The notes beneath the pieces were generated by a model. The model did no database searches. It saw nothing but the letters and a program-made list of their open reading frames with translations, and was not told the origin of the DNA. The position numbers and the translations under genes were made by a program. A stretch of DNA of 14,530 bases from an uncultured Prevotella sp. (GTDB lineage Bacteria > Bacteroidota > Bacteroidia > Bacteroidales > Bacteroidaceae). Within the stretch, counting starts at the first letter, position 1, and every line of letters starts with the position of its first letter. Of this stretch, positions 1 through 8,361 are shown piece by piece. Location: assembly GCA_947303825.1 (NCBI GenBank), contig CAMYZK010000026.1:1-14530 (forward strand), in the 5' to 3' direction.

Positions 1-154
1 CTGTTTTTGGAGCTGCCGGGTCGTCGGTCCCTAGAATGTTGACTGTCACCTGTTGGGTGTCCTGCTTGTCCTTGCTGCTGTCTTTCGATCCGCATGACAA
101 TACTGCAAAAACCGACATTGTGGCAATGCCGAAGATGATGTTTTTTCTTTTCAT
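1..154 (-). CDS. Lipoprotein, N-terminal 51 codons only (runs off left edge)
   Basis: This frame starts at ATG 154-152 and stays open to the window edge. It reads MKRKNIIFGIATMSVFAVLS followed by Cys21. A basic n-region, a hydrophobic core and a V-L-S-C lipobox form a type II signal peptide, so the mature protein should be lipid-anchored at Cys21. The residues just after it (GSKDSSKDKQD) are polar, Ser/Lys/Asp-rich linker, as in many Bacteroidota outer-membrane lipoproteins; whether they act as a surface-export signal cannot be told. The start lies 16 bases beyond the sprA stop on the same strand, so the two genes are probably co-transcribed and the protein could work with the secretion channel, but that is inference. 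The visible part after the anchor (VTVNILGTDDPAAPKT) shows no family I recognise. Confidence 0.75.
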   Translation of the reverse strand, partial: MKRKNIIFGIATMSVFAVLSCGSKDSSKDKQDTQQVTVNILGTDDPAAPKT

Positions 155-170
155 GGTCGTTTTGTTATTA

Positions 171-3100
171 TTATCTTGTTAGTGAGAATTTCACGCTGAC
201 ACCGAAGTCCTGAGTGGTGGTGGGGTAGCTGCTGGATGACAGCAGTGGGGTGTTGGTCTGCCGGTCGTAGTAGGCCGTGATGGTGAGGAATCGCGACAGG
301 GTGTAGTCGGCCTGTAGTGAGATCTTCAGAGCCGAGTTGCCGCTGCTTGCCGACGAGACGCCGCTGGCAATGTCGCGAGTGATGGCGGCCTGCTTGCGGA
401 AGGAGATGTCGAGGCGTGTGTTAAGGTCGTGGTTAACACCGCCCTTGGTGCTTGTCTGCTTGGACTGTTGCTTCTTGTCGTCGTCGTCCTTGCTGCCTTT
501 CTTTCCTTTTACCTTGCGGTGGCTGCTGCCCGTTCCGAAGAGGTTGAGATTGCTTATCTTATATCCCAGGCCCACTACCCAGTCTTTTGAGCGCGACTCG
601 TTTATCTGGACACTGGTCATGGAGAGGTTGAGCACTCTGGAAGACTTATATTCAACCTTCACCGTCATGTTGTTTTTCAGGGTGACGTCCATGCCCAGCA
701 GTGGCGAGAACGACTCGTTGATGCTTACGGTGCTGATGTTGAAGGGTGACGATGGTGTGTAGGAGCCGTCGGCAGCCTGTATGTAGCCCAGGTCGCCCAT
801 GTATTCCAGCCATGAACTGAAGCTGGCGTAGGAGCCAACGCTGTAGACACTCTTGTAGGAGTGGTTCAGGTTGACACTCTTGAAGGTGTTGGCAAAGAAC
901 GGTATCTTCGACAGGCCGCTGTAGCGCACTGTCCAGTTGGGCAGCAGGCGGGAGAGGGTGGGGAAGATGTCGAGCGACTTGCCTCCTCCTGCGGTATAGG
1001 TGGAGAGGAAGGCAGGTATAAGTACATCGGCAGAGTAGGGGTCTACAGAGTTGAGAGTTGAGAGTTCTTGGACGAGCCAAGCGGCAGAGCCGAGCGGAGA
1101 GTTGAGAGATGAGGATTGAGAGTTGTGAGTTGAGAGAGAAGATGGGTATTGTGCCTGTACGCGGTCGCGGAACTGTGGTATGGCAGCACAGAAGCGGTCG
1201 AAGGTCTTTGAGCGGTAGCCGTTGTTGGCGTTGCCCATGCCTTCGAGTGCACTGCCTATGGAAATAGTGGTCATGGTGAACGTGCCGCTGTGTGTAGTGG
1301 GCATTCCGGCATACATGAACTGCACACTGCGTGCACGGTTGACGGTGCGTGTTGCCGAGAGGTCTATCTTAAGGTCGCGAACAGGCTCCAGGGTGGCTCT
1401 CAGCTGGAAGTCTTCGGTGTTCTGGCTCGACGAGGGTGTGGCCACGCTGTCGTTGCACAGCAGCCAGTTGTTGTCAAGGGCTTTCTGCACATAGCCGTCG
1501 CCTGTCAGACCGAAGGCGAAGTCCAGTCCGGGAGAGAGTATGTCGCCGGTGCGCTGTCCCAGCATGTCGCCTATGTTGGGCATGAAGCCTGGTAGTGTCA
1601 TGGAGCGCTGGTTGCGGTAGGTGATGTTTACCGTGCGTAGCATCATGAGGAAGCGTGCTGCCTGCTGTGCCGGGTTGTACCACCACTGGTTGTCGAGCGG
1701 CTCCTTGGGTGTGATGGAGAGCTTGATGGACAGTTTTGATGCCTGCTCTTTGGACTTTGTGTTTTGAGCTTTGAGGTTTGGCTTCTTTGCTTTGGGCTTA
1801 GAGTTGGCTACTGCAGTGGTTGAGTCGTTGGAAACAGAGTCTGCGACAGCAAGCTTTCCATTTTCCTCTTTCTTCTTTCCACTTTCCTCTTTCTTCTTTC
1901 CACTATCCTCTTTACTCTTTCCACTTTCCTTGGGTAGCCATACCTTTATCTTGTTGTCGTCTACGACTTTCCATCTTATGGGTACCAGCTTGCCGTCTTT
2001 GCCTTTTGCGCTGACTATGAGTCGCTTCGACTTCTTGCCGTGCTGTACCTCAATGACGGTGTCGGGCAGTATGGTAATCTCTTTCTGGAAGGTGTTCTTG
2101 TTCTTGGGCAGCTGTTTCTCGTCCTTTGTCTGGTTGTCCTTCTTGTCCTTTCCGTTCTTCGCTGCGTCCTTGTCGTCCTTCTCTTTTGCGTTCTTAGCCT
2201 GATTGTTGTTCTTCTTCTTGTTGGGCTGTACCTTCTGCGGCTGCTTCTTGAACCGCTCGTTGGCCTTCTTCAGGAAGGGAATATGGTTGTATAGCGTCTC
2301 TAGGTTGAAGTTGCCGTTCAGCTGCACGTTCCTGTTGTTTTTTATGGTGTTTCCCAGTGAGGTGCCGTCGTCCAGCTCAGTACCTCTCAGCCATGAGTAG
2401 GTGGCATTGTAGCTGGCATCCATCTTTGCCCAGTCGAAGATGGGGAGCTTGTCGAGCGGCAGCTGGTAGGATGCGGTAAAGGTCTGCTGGTAGTCCAGGG
2501 GTGTTCCCCAGTGTCTTACGCTCTGCCACACCGAGTCTTTCCATGCCTGATAGTGGTCGGCATAGAGGTCTTTGTTGATGGGGGTGTAGGGCTCTTCTAT
2601 CTCGGCGTGGGTGGCACTCTGGAAGTTCATGTGCAGGTTCTTTGTAAGGTCCCATCTTATCTGGAAGTCCCTGTTCCAGAGGAACTGCTCGGAGAAGGTG
2701 AGTGGCAGGTTGGGGTCTTCGGTGTTCTCAAGGTCGCGCTCCTGCAGCTCGTAGTATGTGCGTTGCAGCTCACAGTTGAACGAGATGCTCTGTGGCAGGT
2801 AGTTCAGTCCGAGAGCCTTTGGCAGCTGCATCCACTTTGACTTGCTCTTCGACTTCTTGAAGGGTTCCCATGTCTTGTATACGGGTGAGTAGGAGTAGTT
2901 GATGGAGCCTTTCCACTGGTCGTCGTTCTCGTAGACTGTTGTCTCACCGGTGTTGTTGCGGTGTGAGTGGCTGTATGAGAACGAGAAGTTTGCCGGGTCT
3001 ATGGGCAGCGGGTGCTTCTTGTTCTTTATGTCTACGCGGGCATTTGAGAGGGAGAAGTTGCGTGTGATGTGCTTTGTCACGGCAATGCTCTCTATGGAGT

Positions 3101-6100
3101 CGCGTTCGCGTTTGTTCATGGCACTCTCCAGGGCATCGTCAAGCTCCATGTCGGTGTCCAGCGGATTATACTTCGGACTGATGCTCTCCTTGGTGTATGA
3201 GTAGTAGAGTGGGGCACTTACCTTGGCCTTTTCGGGGAAGAGCTTTCCCAGTTCGACATTGGCGGTGACCGAGTATGACTTCTCTGTGTTGGTGGAACGC
3301 TGCATCACGGTCTGCTCCAGTCCTCCAAATCCGTCGGTAACGTAGCGTCCCGTCATGTTAAGGCTTCCCAGGTCGCTCAGCTGTATGTTCATTGCTCCGC
3401 TGGCAGCCCAGCCCCCCTCGTTGTTGGCCTCTCGCAGACGGAGTTCGTTTACCCACACCTCTCCCGACTTGATGGAGGGGCTGAGGTTGCGTACACCGAT
3501 AATCATTGTCTTTACTTCGCCCAGCGACGGGTTGCCAATAATTGATATCTTGTTGTTGGGTTTGTCGGGGTCGTAGTCGCTGTAGAGCTGTGTGTAGCTG
3601 GCAAGGCCTTCTGCCCGTGCCTTGTTACGAGCCTTCTTCAGGTTGGTGAAGACACTGAGGCGCACGTCGAGCATGTTCTCCTCGGGCCACACCATGATGC
3701 GGTCGGCAGGCACGTTCCAATGGTAATGGCCCTCGGGAGTTATCTTCAGCGGAATGAGGTATTCGTAGTAGTTGCTCTTGTAGTCGCTACCCAGGCGTAT
3801 GAAGATGGCCAGCTGGTTGTCTTCCAGCTGTGTAGCGTTGGGCACGAGGTAGTTGGCGTGGACAAACATCTGCAGGCGCTTGTACTGTCTGAGGTCCAGA
3901 TTGGTGTTCTTGTATACGGCTTTCGACTCGTTTTGCGAGAGGTTTTTCACCGTGAGGCACAGGGCCTGCTCGTTGTCTTCGGTGAGCTGCTGCTGGTTGG
4001 GGTCGGTCACACGGCTGATGCCCGGTGGCAGTACGTAGGCCACGGGCTGTCGCTCGGTGTTCTCTTCCACGTTTACGGCACTCATCTCCATTGTTCCCGT
4101 CTCGGCGGCAGCGCTGGTCTGCAGGTTCTGCTTGTACTGGCGCCATTCTCCCCTCACAAGGTCGAGTGAGCCGAAGCGCAGCGTTATGGGGTTCTCAAAG
4201 CCTGTGAGGAACATTCGCATGAAGCGTATGCTGGTGAAGTCGTTGATGGTGCCCACCTTTTCCTCCCATTCCTGCAGGGGTATGCGATACTGGTACCAGC
4301 GCACGGTGAGGGTGTCGCCATTGCGCAGCTTGGCGTTGTAGTCGCGGTGGTCTACTATGTACGAGTCATCGCTCTTCTGTCCCCGGTTGTATGCCTGCAG
4401 CTCGGCATCGCTTATGGGAATGCGGTACTGGAAGTAGCGCTCATACTCGTTGAGGGTATAGTCCTGGTTGATGTCCTCCACGTCGGGGCCTGTCTTGTAG
4501 CTGGTGTCGTACGACTCTGTCTGCTGGTCGCTCGACGGCGAGTTGCCCTGCGGGTTGTTGATACGCTTGTAGCGGTCTAGTATGCTCATTCGCTGGCTGT
4601 CGAAGTCGGAGCCTCGGAAGTAGTGGTAGTCATCGCCGGCAGGGTCGTTTCTCCATTCGTTGAGCAGCGAGTCGTTGGTCACCACGCTGCCTATCTTGTT
4701 GAGCCATTCGGCGTAAGCCCCGAACGAGCGTTCCTCCTCGTCGGTAAGTCCGTTGAGGCCCACGTCCTGCTTCTCGCGGCTGCCGCTGGTAGTGGCAAAG
4801 GCGTAGGTCTGTGTGGCCTGCACTGGTATCTTGCCCCACTGTGTCTCTTCAAATGTCGATGTTCCATCGACGGGCATGCCGCTCTCGTAGAACTTCTTGC
4901 CGTCGTGCAGCACATCTTCGCTCACCTCTCCCAGGTTGATATACAGCTCGCCCGAATACTGCGAGGCGGTGCCTTTTTCGCGAGTGTAGATGTATGGGTC
5001 AAGCAGCCAGAACTCTACATATTCTATATTGGCCTGCTCCAGGTCGGTGGTCTCCAGACGCCGCATCATGCCACCCCATCGCTGGGCGGGGTTCTTCAGC
5101 GTACCGTCGGCATTGTAGTCTGTGGTAAGGTTGTAGGGACCTCTCTCCTGCGGATAGTACGACAGGTTGAGCACGGGCAGGGTAGACGTTGCGCCGTTAT
5201 ACGACGACTGGTCGCGGTTGGGGTACAGCTCCCTTACGTATACCTCGCGTACATAGTGGTTGGACAGCTGCTCAAGGTCGCTCTTGATGTGTGCCGGTGT
5301 AAGGCTGCTGGAGCGTCGTGTGAAGATGGGGTCGATGTTGTACCATGCCAGTCGTGCACGGTTGAATCCCGATGTCACCCCCTCCTTGTCGGCACTCTCG
5401 GCAAACATCGACGGCACCGACGAGAGTACCCATGCCTTGGGGTCGCTCACGTCGAGCAGGTTCTTGGTGTTCTCGAAGTCGTCGATATACGAGGCATTGT
5501 CTTGCGTGCCTTTGGCATTGCCTGCGATGAGGTGGGCAAACTCTCCCGTCAGCGTTATCTGTGAGGGCTGCGTGAGGCTGAGCAGAGGCAGGCGGTCGAG
5601 CATGTTGGTGAGCCACTGCGACTGCTGCTTCCAGTTGATGTTAAGGCCCCAGAGGGTGTTGTTGAGAGGTTCCTCGCCCATGGCCACCTTCGTAGTCAGG
5701 GCCTGCTCGCTGAGGTGCAGCAGGGTGCCGCCCATGGAGAAGTTCTTGTTGAAGTCGTACTCCCAGTTCACTCCGAACATGGTCTTGCGGTGCAGCCATG
5801 CGTCGGTGTTCGACTCAAGCGAGACGTTGACATTTGTGCCTGCGTCGATGATGCTCTGGTTGAGGATGGTCACCTCGCCTGCCGAGTAGTCCACGGTATA
5901 GTCGGAGCCTTCCTTCAGTGTTACTCCGCCGGCAGTCACCACCACCGAGCCTTGGGGCACATAGCTGGCTCCAAGCGATATGACGTTGGCACTGGTGCCC
6001 TTGTACTGTCCGGTAAGTATGAACTTGTCTTTCTCTGCATTCTGCTTTGCCACCGTCTTGGTAGAGTCGTATAGCTGGTCAAAGCAGTACTTGTCGGCCA

Positions 6101-8117
6101 GGTGTGCCATGCCTTTCTGTGTGAGATAGTTGCGCAGATAGTCGCCGAAAGGCTCTGCCGAGGGTAGGAACACCCTGCCACCCTGTACGGTATATCCGCT
6201 TACAAAGTCGAACTGTCCGTTGGAGTGGGGCTTCATGTTGGCATCCAGGCGGTCCAGCCCCATCACCTTCAGCAGGGTGCTGCCCTTCAGGGCTTCCTCG
6301 GGCAGGTAGGTGAGGTAGGTGCCTGTGGTGTCGCTCTGGTACTTGATGTCCATCTTGAACTTTTCTTTCTCTACCGATGAAGCGAGGTAGTACACGTTTT
6401 TCATCATCAGGTTCCAGTTGCCTTGCGACGGATTGTTCGACGTGTTCTTCAAAGCTTTCACAAAGAGGCATTTGTTGGCCTGTGTGATGTCGGTAGAGAA
6501 CTCTCCCACCTGGTATGTCTGTCCTCCGTAGGTATATTCGAAGGCCACAGCCAGCACCTGGTCTGTCTGCAGACCGGTTTTCAGCGAGATGAATCCCAGT
6601 GCCTCGTTGATGGTGTATTCCGACGACGAGAGCAGCCTTGCAGACGCCAGCTTCTCATAGTCTACGCCTCCGATGAGTCCGTTGAGCGACTCCAGCTGTG
6701 TTGTTACCAAGTCTATGCTGCGCGATGCCGAGTCGATATTGGCTATCAGCGTGCTGTATTCGTCGTTGGCCAGGTTGCCGGGTACGGGCATGCCCGTGGA
6801 GCTCCACATCTTGTTCTTTATGGTTGCGTTCTCGCCCAGGTCGGTAAAGGCCACAATGTTGCGGGTGTTTGATGTGGTGCCGGTCTTGTTTGTCACCCAC
6901 ACCTCAACCCTGTTCACTTTGATGCCCGTTGTGAGGTTGGGCAGCGTAGACATGGCCCTGTCGTACTGCTGACGGAAGAAGTGTGAGAGGAAGAAGTGGC
7001 GGTTCTCCTCATAGTCGGCAACGTCTATCTCGTAGGGAGTGGTCGATGTGCCGCCCTTCGACGAGACGCTTGTCGATGTGCTTTTCTTCTGCGACACTAC
7101 CGTCTGTAGCTTCAGCTTGCCAAACTGCATGTCGGTGCGTATGCCGAAGAGTGACGATGCCCCGTGCACCAGCGAGTTGTTTGAGGGGAAGGTGACGTTG
7201 CCTGCCTCTACCAGCTTTATTATCTCATCTTCCTTGCCGTCGTACTTCAGCTTGAGGTTCTTCGTGTCGAAGTCGAAGGTGGCGTCGGTATTGTAGTTGA
7301 AGTTGAAGTTCACCTTGTCGCCCACCTTTGCGTTGGCACTGAGGTTTATCTTCTCGTCGAAGTCGAAGTTGGTGGTCTTGCGGTTACGTATGGGCAGCGA
7401 CGGGTTGTCTATGTCTTTCTTTGTCATGCCCATCTTCAGCTCGGCTGTTCCCTGTGTCTTCACCCTTACGCCGCCCGGTCCGAAGATTTTCTCGGCTGGG
7501 CCCAGGTCGAAGTGCATGTCAGAGAACGAGAACTTGTCTTCGCCCTTCTGCTTCACGTTCTCCATGTCTTTCTTCCTGAAGAACTGCTGGCGGGCCTTCT
7601 GCTCGCTCCAGCGCATATACTCCTCGGGTGTCATCAGCACCGGGGCGTTGATATAGCTGTCGCCAATCTTCGAGCCAATGTAGTAGACGTTCAGTGAGTC
7701 GTCGTATTCCACCTTCTGCTTAATGTTCTCAGGCATCTTCAGGTCGAGGGCACTGGAGTCGAGGTCGGCCACCTCGGTTGGCGCAGTGGGCTGCACCTTC
7801 CATCGCTTGATGCGTATGGTGTCTACAGGTGGAGCTTGTTGCCATTCTTCTGTGGCAGGTGTCTCAGTGTCAACGGCAGAGTGCCTGCTGCCGGTATAGG
7901 CATGCGACGGCAGGAACGAGTCGCCGGCCACCGCGCTTCCCAGCGCAGCGGTAAGCACGCAGAACAGCAGGCAGCAAGCCAAGCCTCTGCCATAGGCTTT
8001 CTTGCCTCTTTGCGGCAGCATGTCGCCAGAGAAGGCTTTCTTGCTGCCTTGTGGCTGCAAGTCACCAGAGGTGGGGCGATTGCCTTTCTGCCTTGGTGTG
8101 CGGTGTCTGTTACTCAT
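171..8117 (-). CDS. sprA: SprA/Sov, outer-membrane translocon of the type IX secretion system
   Basis: SprA (Sov in Porphyromonas) is the very large outer-membrane beta-barrel channel through which type IX cargo crosses the outer membrane. The 2648-residue product carries family landmarks: a GPGGVRVKTQGTAELK segment near residue 213, EENRHFFLSHFFRQQYD near 370-390, ASYIDDFENTKNLLDVSDP near 875-895, and a C-terminal strand ending in DFGVSVKFSLTR. Residues 45-62 are hydrophobic with a signal peptidase I site after Ala64 (AVA|G). The n-region is unusually long (44 residues) and contains a 13-residue duplication; Met33 (codon at 8021-8019) would give a normal signal peptide and is a plausible alternative start. 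The protein is somewhat longer than the roughly 2400 residues of Flavobacterium SprA. Part of the excess is a Lys-rich stretch (about 1953-2129) and a Ser-rich stretch made of repeat DNA (about 2326-2357). No convincing promoter was found; the only -7-like site is TATTTTTG at 8247-8254, without a -33 partner. Confidence 0.96.
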   Translation of the reverse strand: MSNRHRTPRQKGNRPTSGDLQPQGSKKAFSGDMLPQRGKKAYGRGLACCLLFCVLTAALGSAVAGDSFLPSHAYTGSRHSAVDTETPATEEWQQAPPVDTIRIKRWKVQPTAPTEVADLDSSALDLKMPENIKQKVEYDDSLNVYYIGSKIGDSYINAPVLMTPEEYMRWSEQKARQQFFRKKDMENVKQKGEDKFSFSDMHFDLGPAEKIFGPGGVRVKTQGTAELKMGMTKKDIDNPSLPIRNRKTTNFDFDEKINLSANAKVGDKVNFNFNYNTDATFDFDTKNLKLKYDGKEDEIIKLVEAGNVTFPSNNSLVHGASSLFGIRTDMQFGKLKLQTVVSQKKSTSTSVSSKGGTSTTPYEIDVADYEENRHFFLSHFFRQQYDRAMSTLPNLTTGIKVNRVEVWVTNKTGTTSNTRNIVAFTDLGENATIKNKMWSSTGMPVPGNLANDEYSTLIANIDSASRSIDLVTTQLESLNGLIGGVDYEKLASARLLSSSEYTINEALGFISLKTGLQTDQVLAVAFEYTYGGQTYQVGEFSTDITQANKCLFVKALKNTSNNPSQGNWNLMMKNVYYLASSVEKEKFKMDIKYQSDTTGTYLTYLPEEALKGSTLLKVMGLDRLDANMKPHSNGQFDFVSGYTVQGGRVFLPSAEPFGDYLRNYLTQKGMAHLADKYCFDQLYDSTKTVAKQNAEKDKFILTGQYKGTSANVISLGASYVPQGSVVVTAGGVTLKEGSDYTVDYSAGEVTILNQSIIDAGTNVNVSLESNTDAWLHRKTMFGVNWEYDFNKNFSMGGTLLHLSEQALTTKVAMGEEPLNNTLWGLNINWKQQSQWLTNMLDRLPLLSLTQPSQITLTGEFAHLIAGNAKGTQDNASYIDDFENTKNLLDVSDPKAWVLSSVPSMFAESADKEGVTSGFNRARLAWYNIDPIFTRRSSSLTPAHIKSDLEQLSNHYVREVYVRELYPNRDQSSYNGATSTLPVLNLSYYPQERGPYNLTTDYNADGTLKNPAQRWGGMMRRLETTDLEQANIEYVEFWLLDPYIYTREKGTASQYSGELYINLGEVSEDVLHDGKKFYESGMPVDGTSTFEETQWGKIPVQATQTYAFATTSGSREKQDVGLNGLTDEEERSFGAYAEWLNKIGSVVTNDSLLNEWRNDPAGDDYHYFRGSDFDSQRMSILDRYKRINNPQGNSPSSDQQTESYDTSYKTGPDVEDINQDYTLNEYERYFQYRIPISDAELQAYNRGQKSDDSYIVDHRDYNAKLRNGDTLTVRWYQYRIPLQEWEEKVGTINDFTSIRFMRMFLTGFENPITLRFGSLDLVRGEWRQYKQNLQTSAAAETGTMEMSAVNVEENTERQPVAYVLPPGISRVTDPNQQQLTEDNEQALCLTVKNLSQNESKAVYKNTNLDLRQYKRLQMFVHANYLVPNATQLEDNQLAIFIRLGSDYKSNYYEYLIPLKITPEGHYHWNVPADRIMVWPEENMLDVRLSVFTNLKKARNKARAEGLASYTQLYSDYDPDKPNNKISIIGNPSLGEVKTMIIGVRNLSPSIKSGEVWVNELRLREANNEGGWAASGAMNIQLSDLGSLNMTGRYVTDGFGGLEQTVMQRSTNTEKSYSVTANVELGKLFPEKAKVSAPLYYSYTKESISPKYNPLDTDMELDDALESAMNKRERDSIESIAVTKHITRNFSLSNARVDIKNKKHPLPIDPANFSFSYSHSHRNNTGETTVYENDDQWKGSINYSYSPVYKTWEPFKKSKSKSKWMQLPKALGLNYLPQSISFNCELQRTYYELQERDLENTEDPNLPLTFSEQFLWNRDFQIRWDLTKNLHMNFQSATHAEIEEPYTPINKDLYADHYQAWKDSVWQSVRHWGTPLDYQQTFTASYQLPLDKLPIFDWAKMDASYNATYSWLRGTELDDGTSLGNTIKNNRNVQLNGNFNLETLYNHIPFLKKANERFKKQPQKVQPNKKKNNNQAKNAKEKDDKDAAKNGKDKKDNQTKDEKQLPKNKNTFQKEITILPDTVIEVQHGKKSKRLIVSAKGKDGKLVPIRWKVVDDNKIKVWLPKESGKSKEDSGKKKEESGKKKEENGKLAVADSVSNDSTTAVANSKPKAKKPNLKAQNTKSKEQASKLSIKLSITPKEPLDNQWWYNPAQQAARFLMMLRTVNITYRNQRSMTLPGFMPNIGDMLGQRTGDILSPGLDFAFGLTGDGYVQKALDNNWLLCNDSVATPSSSQNTEDFQLRATLEPVRDLKIDLSATRTVNRARSVQFMYAGMPTTHSGTFTMTTISIGSALEGMGNANNGYRSKTFDRFCAAIPQFRDRVQAQYPSSLSTHNSQSSSLNSPLGSAAWLVQELSTLNSVDPYSADVLIPAFLSTYTAGGGKSLDIFPTLSRLLPNWTVRYSGLSKIPFFANTFKSVNLNHSYKSVYSVGSYASFSSWLEYMGDLGYIQAADGSYTPSSPFNISTVSINESFSPLLGMDVTLKNNMTVKVEYKSSRVLNLSMTSVQINESRSKDWVVGLGYKISNLNLFGTGSSHRKVKGKKGSKDDDDKKQQSKQTSTKGGVNHDLNTRLDISFRKQAAITRDIASGVSSASSGNSALKISLQADYTLSRFLTITAYYDRQTNTPLLSSSSYPTTTQDFGVSVKFSLTR
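1048..1140 (-). repeat. Heptad repeat block with structured core inside sprA coding sequence
   Basis: On the plus strand this block has two GAGTTGA heptads (1048-1061), then GAGTT-CTTGG at 1062-1071, then a GC-rich core. A second array of six heptads follows (1099-1140): GAGTTGA, GAGATGA, GGATTGA, GAGTTGT, GAGTTGA, GAGAGAA. The core can pair as CTTGG/CCAAG (1067-1071 with 1077-1081) and CGGC/GCCG around an AGA loop (1082-1092). The same heptads fill the spacers between genes elsewhere in the window. The block is 93 bases, exactly 31 codons, so it keeps frame. It encodes a Ser/Leu/Thr/Asn-rich stretch around SprA residues 2326-2357, including LSTHNSQSSSLNS and ELSTLNS. It looks like an intergenic repeat captured in a tolerant surface or periplasmic loop; that origin is inferred. 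Confidence 0.75.
1855..1930 (-). repeat. 21-bp tandem repeat, about 3.6 copies, in the Lys-rich part of sprA
   Basis: The plus strand repeats a unit beginning TTTCCA and ending CTTC/ACTC: 1855-1875, 1876-1896, 1897-1917 and a partial copy at 1918-1930. Copies differ by a few bases each. In protein terms each unit is seven residues of the type E-S/N-G-K-K/S-K-E, giving the run GKSKEDSGKKKEESGKKKEE. The unit length is a multiple of three, so gain or loss of copies would change the length of this charged linker without breaking the frame. Such loci often vary between strains, but variation cannot be seen from one sequence. Confidence 0.85.
7992..8069 (-). repeat. Duplicated 39-bp unit at the sprA N-terminus
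   Basis: Two adjacent 39-base units (8031-8069 and 7992-8030) encode SGDLQPQGSKKAF and SGDMLPQRGKKAY, matching at 8 of 13 residues. They sit just before the hydrophobic part of the signal peptide. The second copy carries Met33, which could be the real start. If translation starts at Met33, the first copy is 5' untranslated sequence; if it starts at residue 1, both copies form a basic, flexible cytoplasmic n-region that is removed with the signal peptide. Confidence 0.75.
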
Positions 8118-8253
8118 TCGTTTTGTCGTCTTTTCTGTTGCGGCGGGCGCACAGCACGTCTTATAATTAACGTTCCCAATATATAATTATTGTGTTGCTG
8201 CCTTTTTCGATAAAAGATTTTAAAAGATTCCGCCTTCCTCTTTCCACAAAAAT

Positions 8254-8286
8254 AACTCTCAACTCTTAATTCTTAACTCTCAACTC
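8254..8286. repeat. AACTCTY heptad array between sprA and the lipocalin-like gene
   Basis: On the plus strand this reads as consecutive seven-base units: AACTCTC, AACTCTT, AATTCTT, AACTCTC and a partial AACTC. It is the complement of the GAGTTRA heptads seen inside sprA and in other spacers. It lies upstream of sprA and ends next to the A-run that serves as the T-run of the neighbouring hairpin on the minus strand. Any role in transcription is unknown. Confidence 0.85.
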
Positions 8287-8352
8287 AAAAAAGATTCTAC
8301 GGACTTCAAAGACTGTCCATACAGTCCTTGAAGTCCGTAGACAAGAGTTGAG
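8279..8352 (-). terminator. Long hairpin terminator after the lipocalin-like gene, with outer palindromic arms
   Basis: Arms of 20 bases at 8297-8316 and 8321-8340 pair with a single mismatch around a four-base CCAT loop. Read on the minus strand, the hairpin begins 22 bases past the stop of the gene at 8362-9189. It is followed by AATC and then six T, as expected for intrinsic termination. Outside it a second pair of 8-base arms, CTCAACTC (8279-8286) and GAGTTGAG (8345-8352), is also perfectly complementary, giving a nested palindrome of 74 bases. The stem is longer than a terminator needs, and the outer arms belong to the heptad repeat family, so a small repetitive element serving as a terminator is also possible. 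Confidence 0.75.
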
Positions 8353-8361
8353 CAGGCCTGC

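Noticed and set aside
4623..5564. A 313-codon open frame on the plus strand, antisense to sprA
   Set aside because: It lies wholly within sprA, has no recognisable protein pattern and is expected from the GC-rich third positions of the real gene.
7965..7985. Lipobox in SprA (GLACC near residue 45)
   Set aside because: The Cys residues lie at the start of the hydrophobic stretch rather than at its end; a signal peptidase I site follows at AVA|G.
8247..8254. TATTTTTG as a sprA promoter
   Set aside because: It matches the -7 consensus on the minus strand, but no TTTG or TTG lies 19-21 bases upstream, where heptad repeats sit instead. Not strong enough to list.
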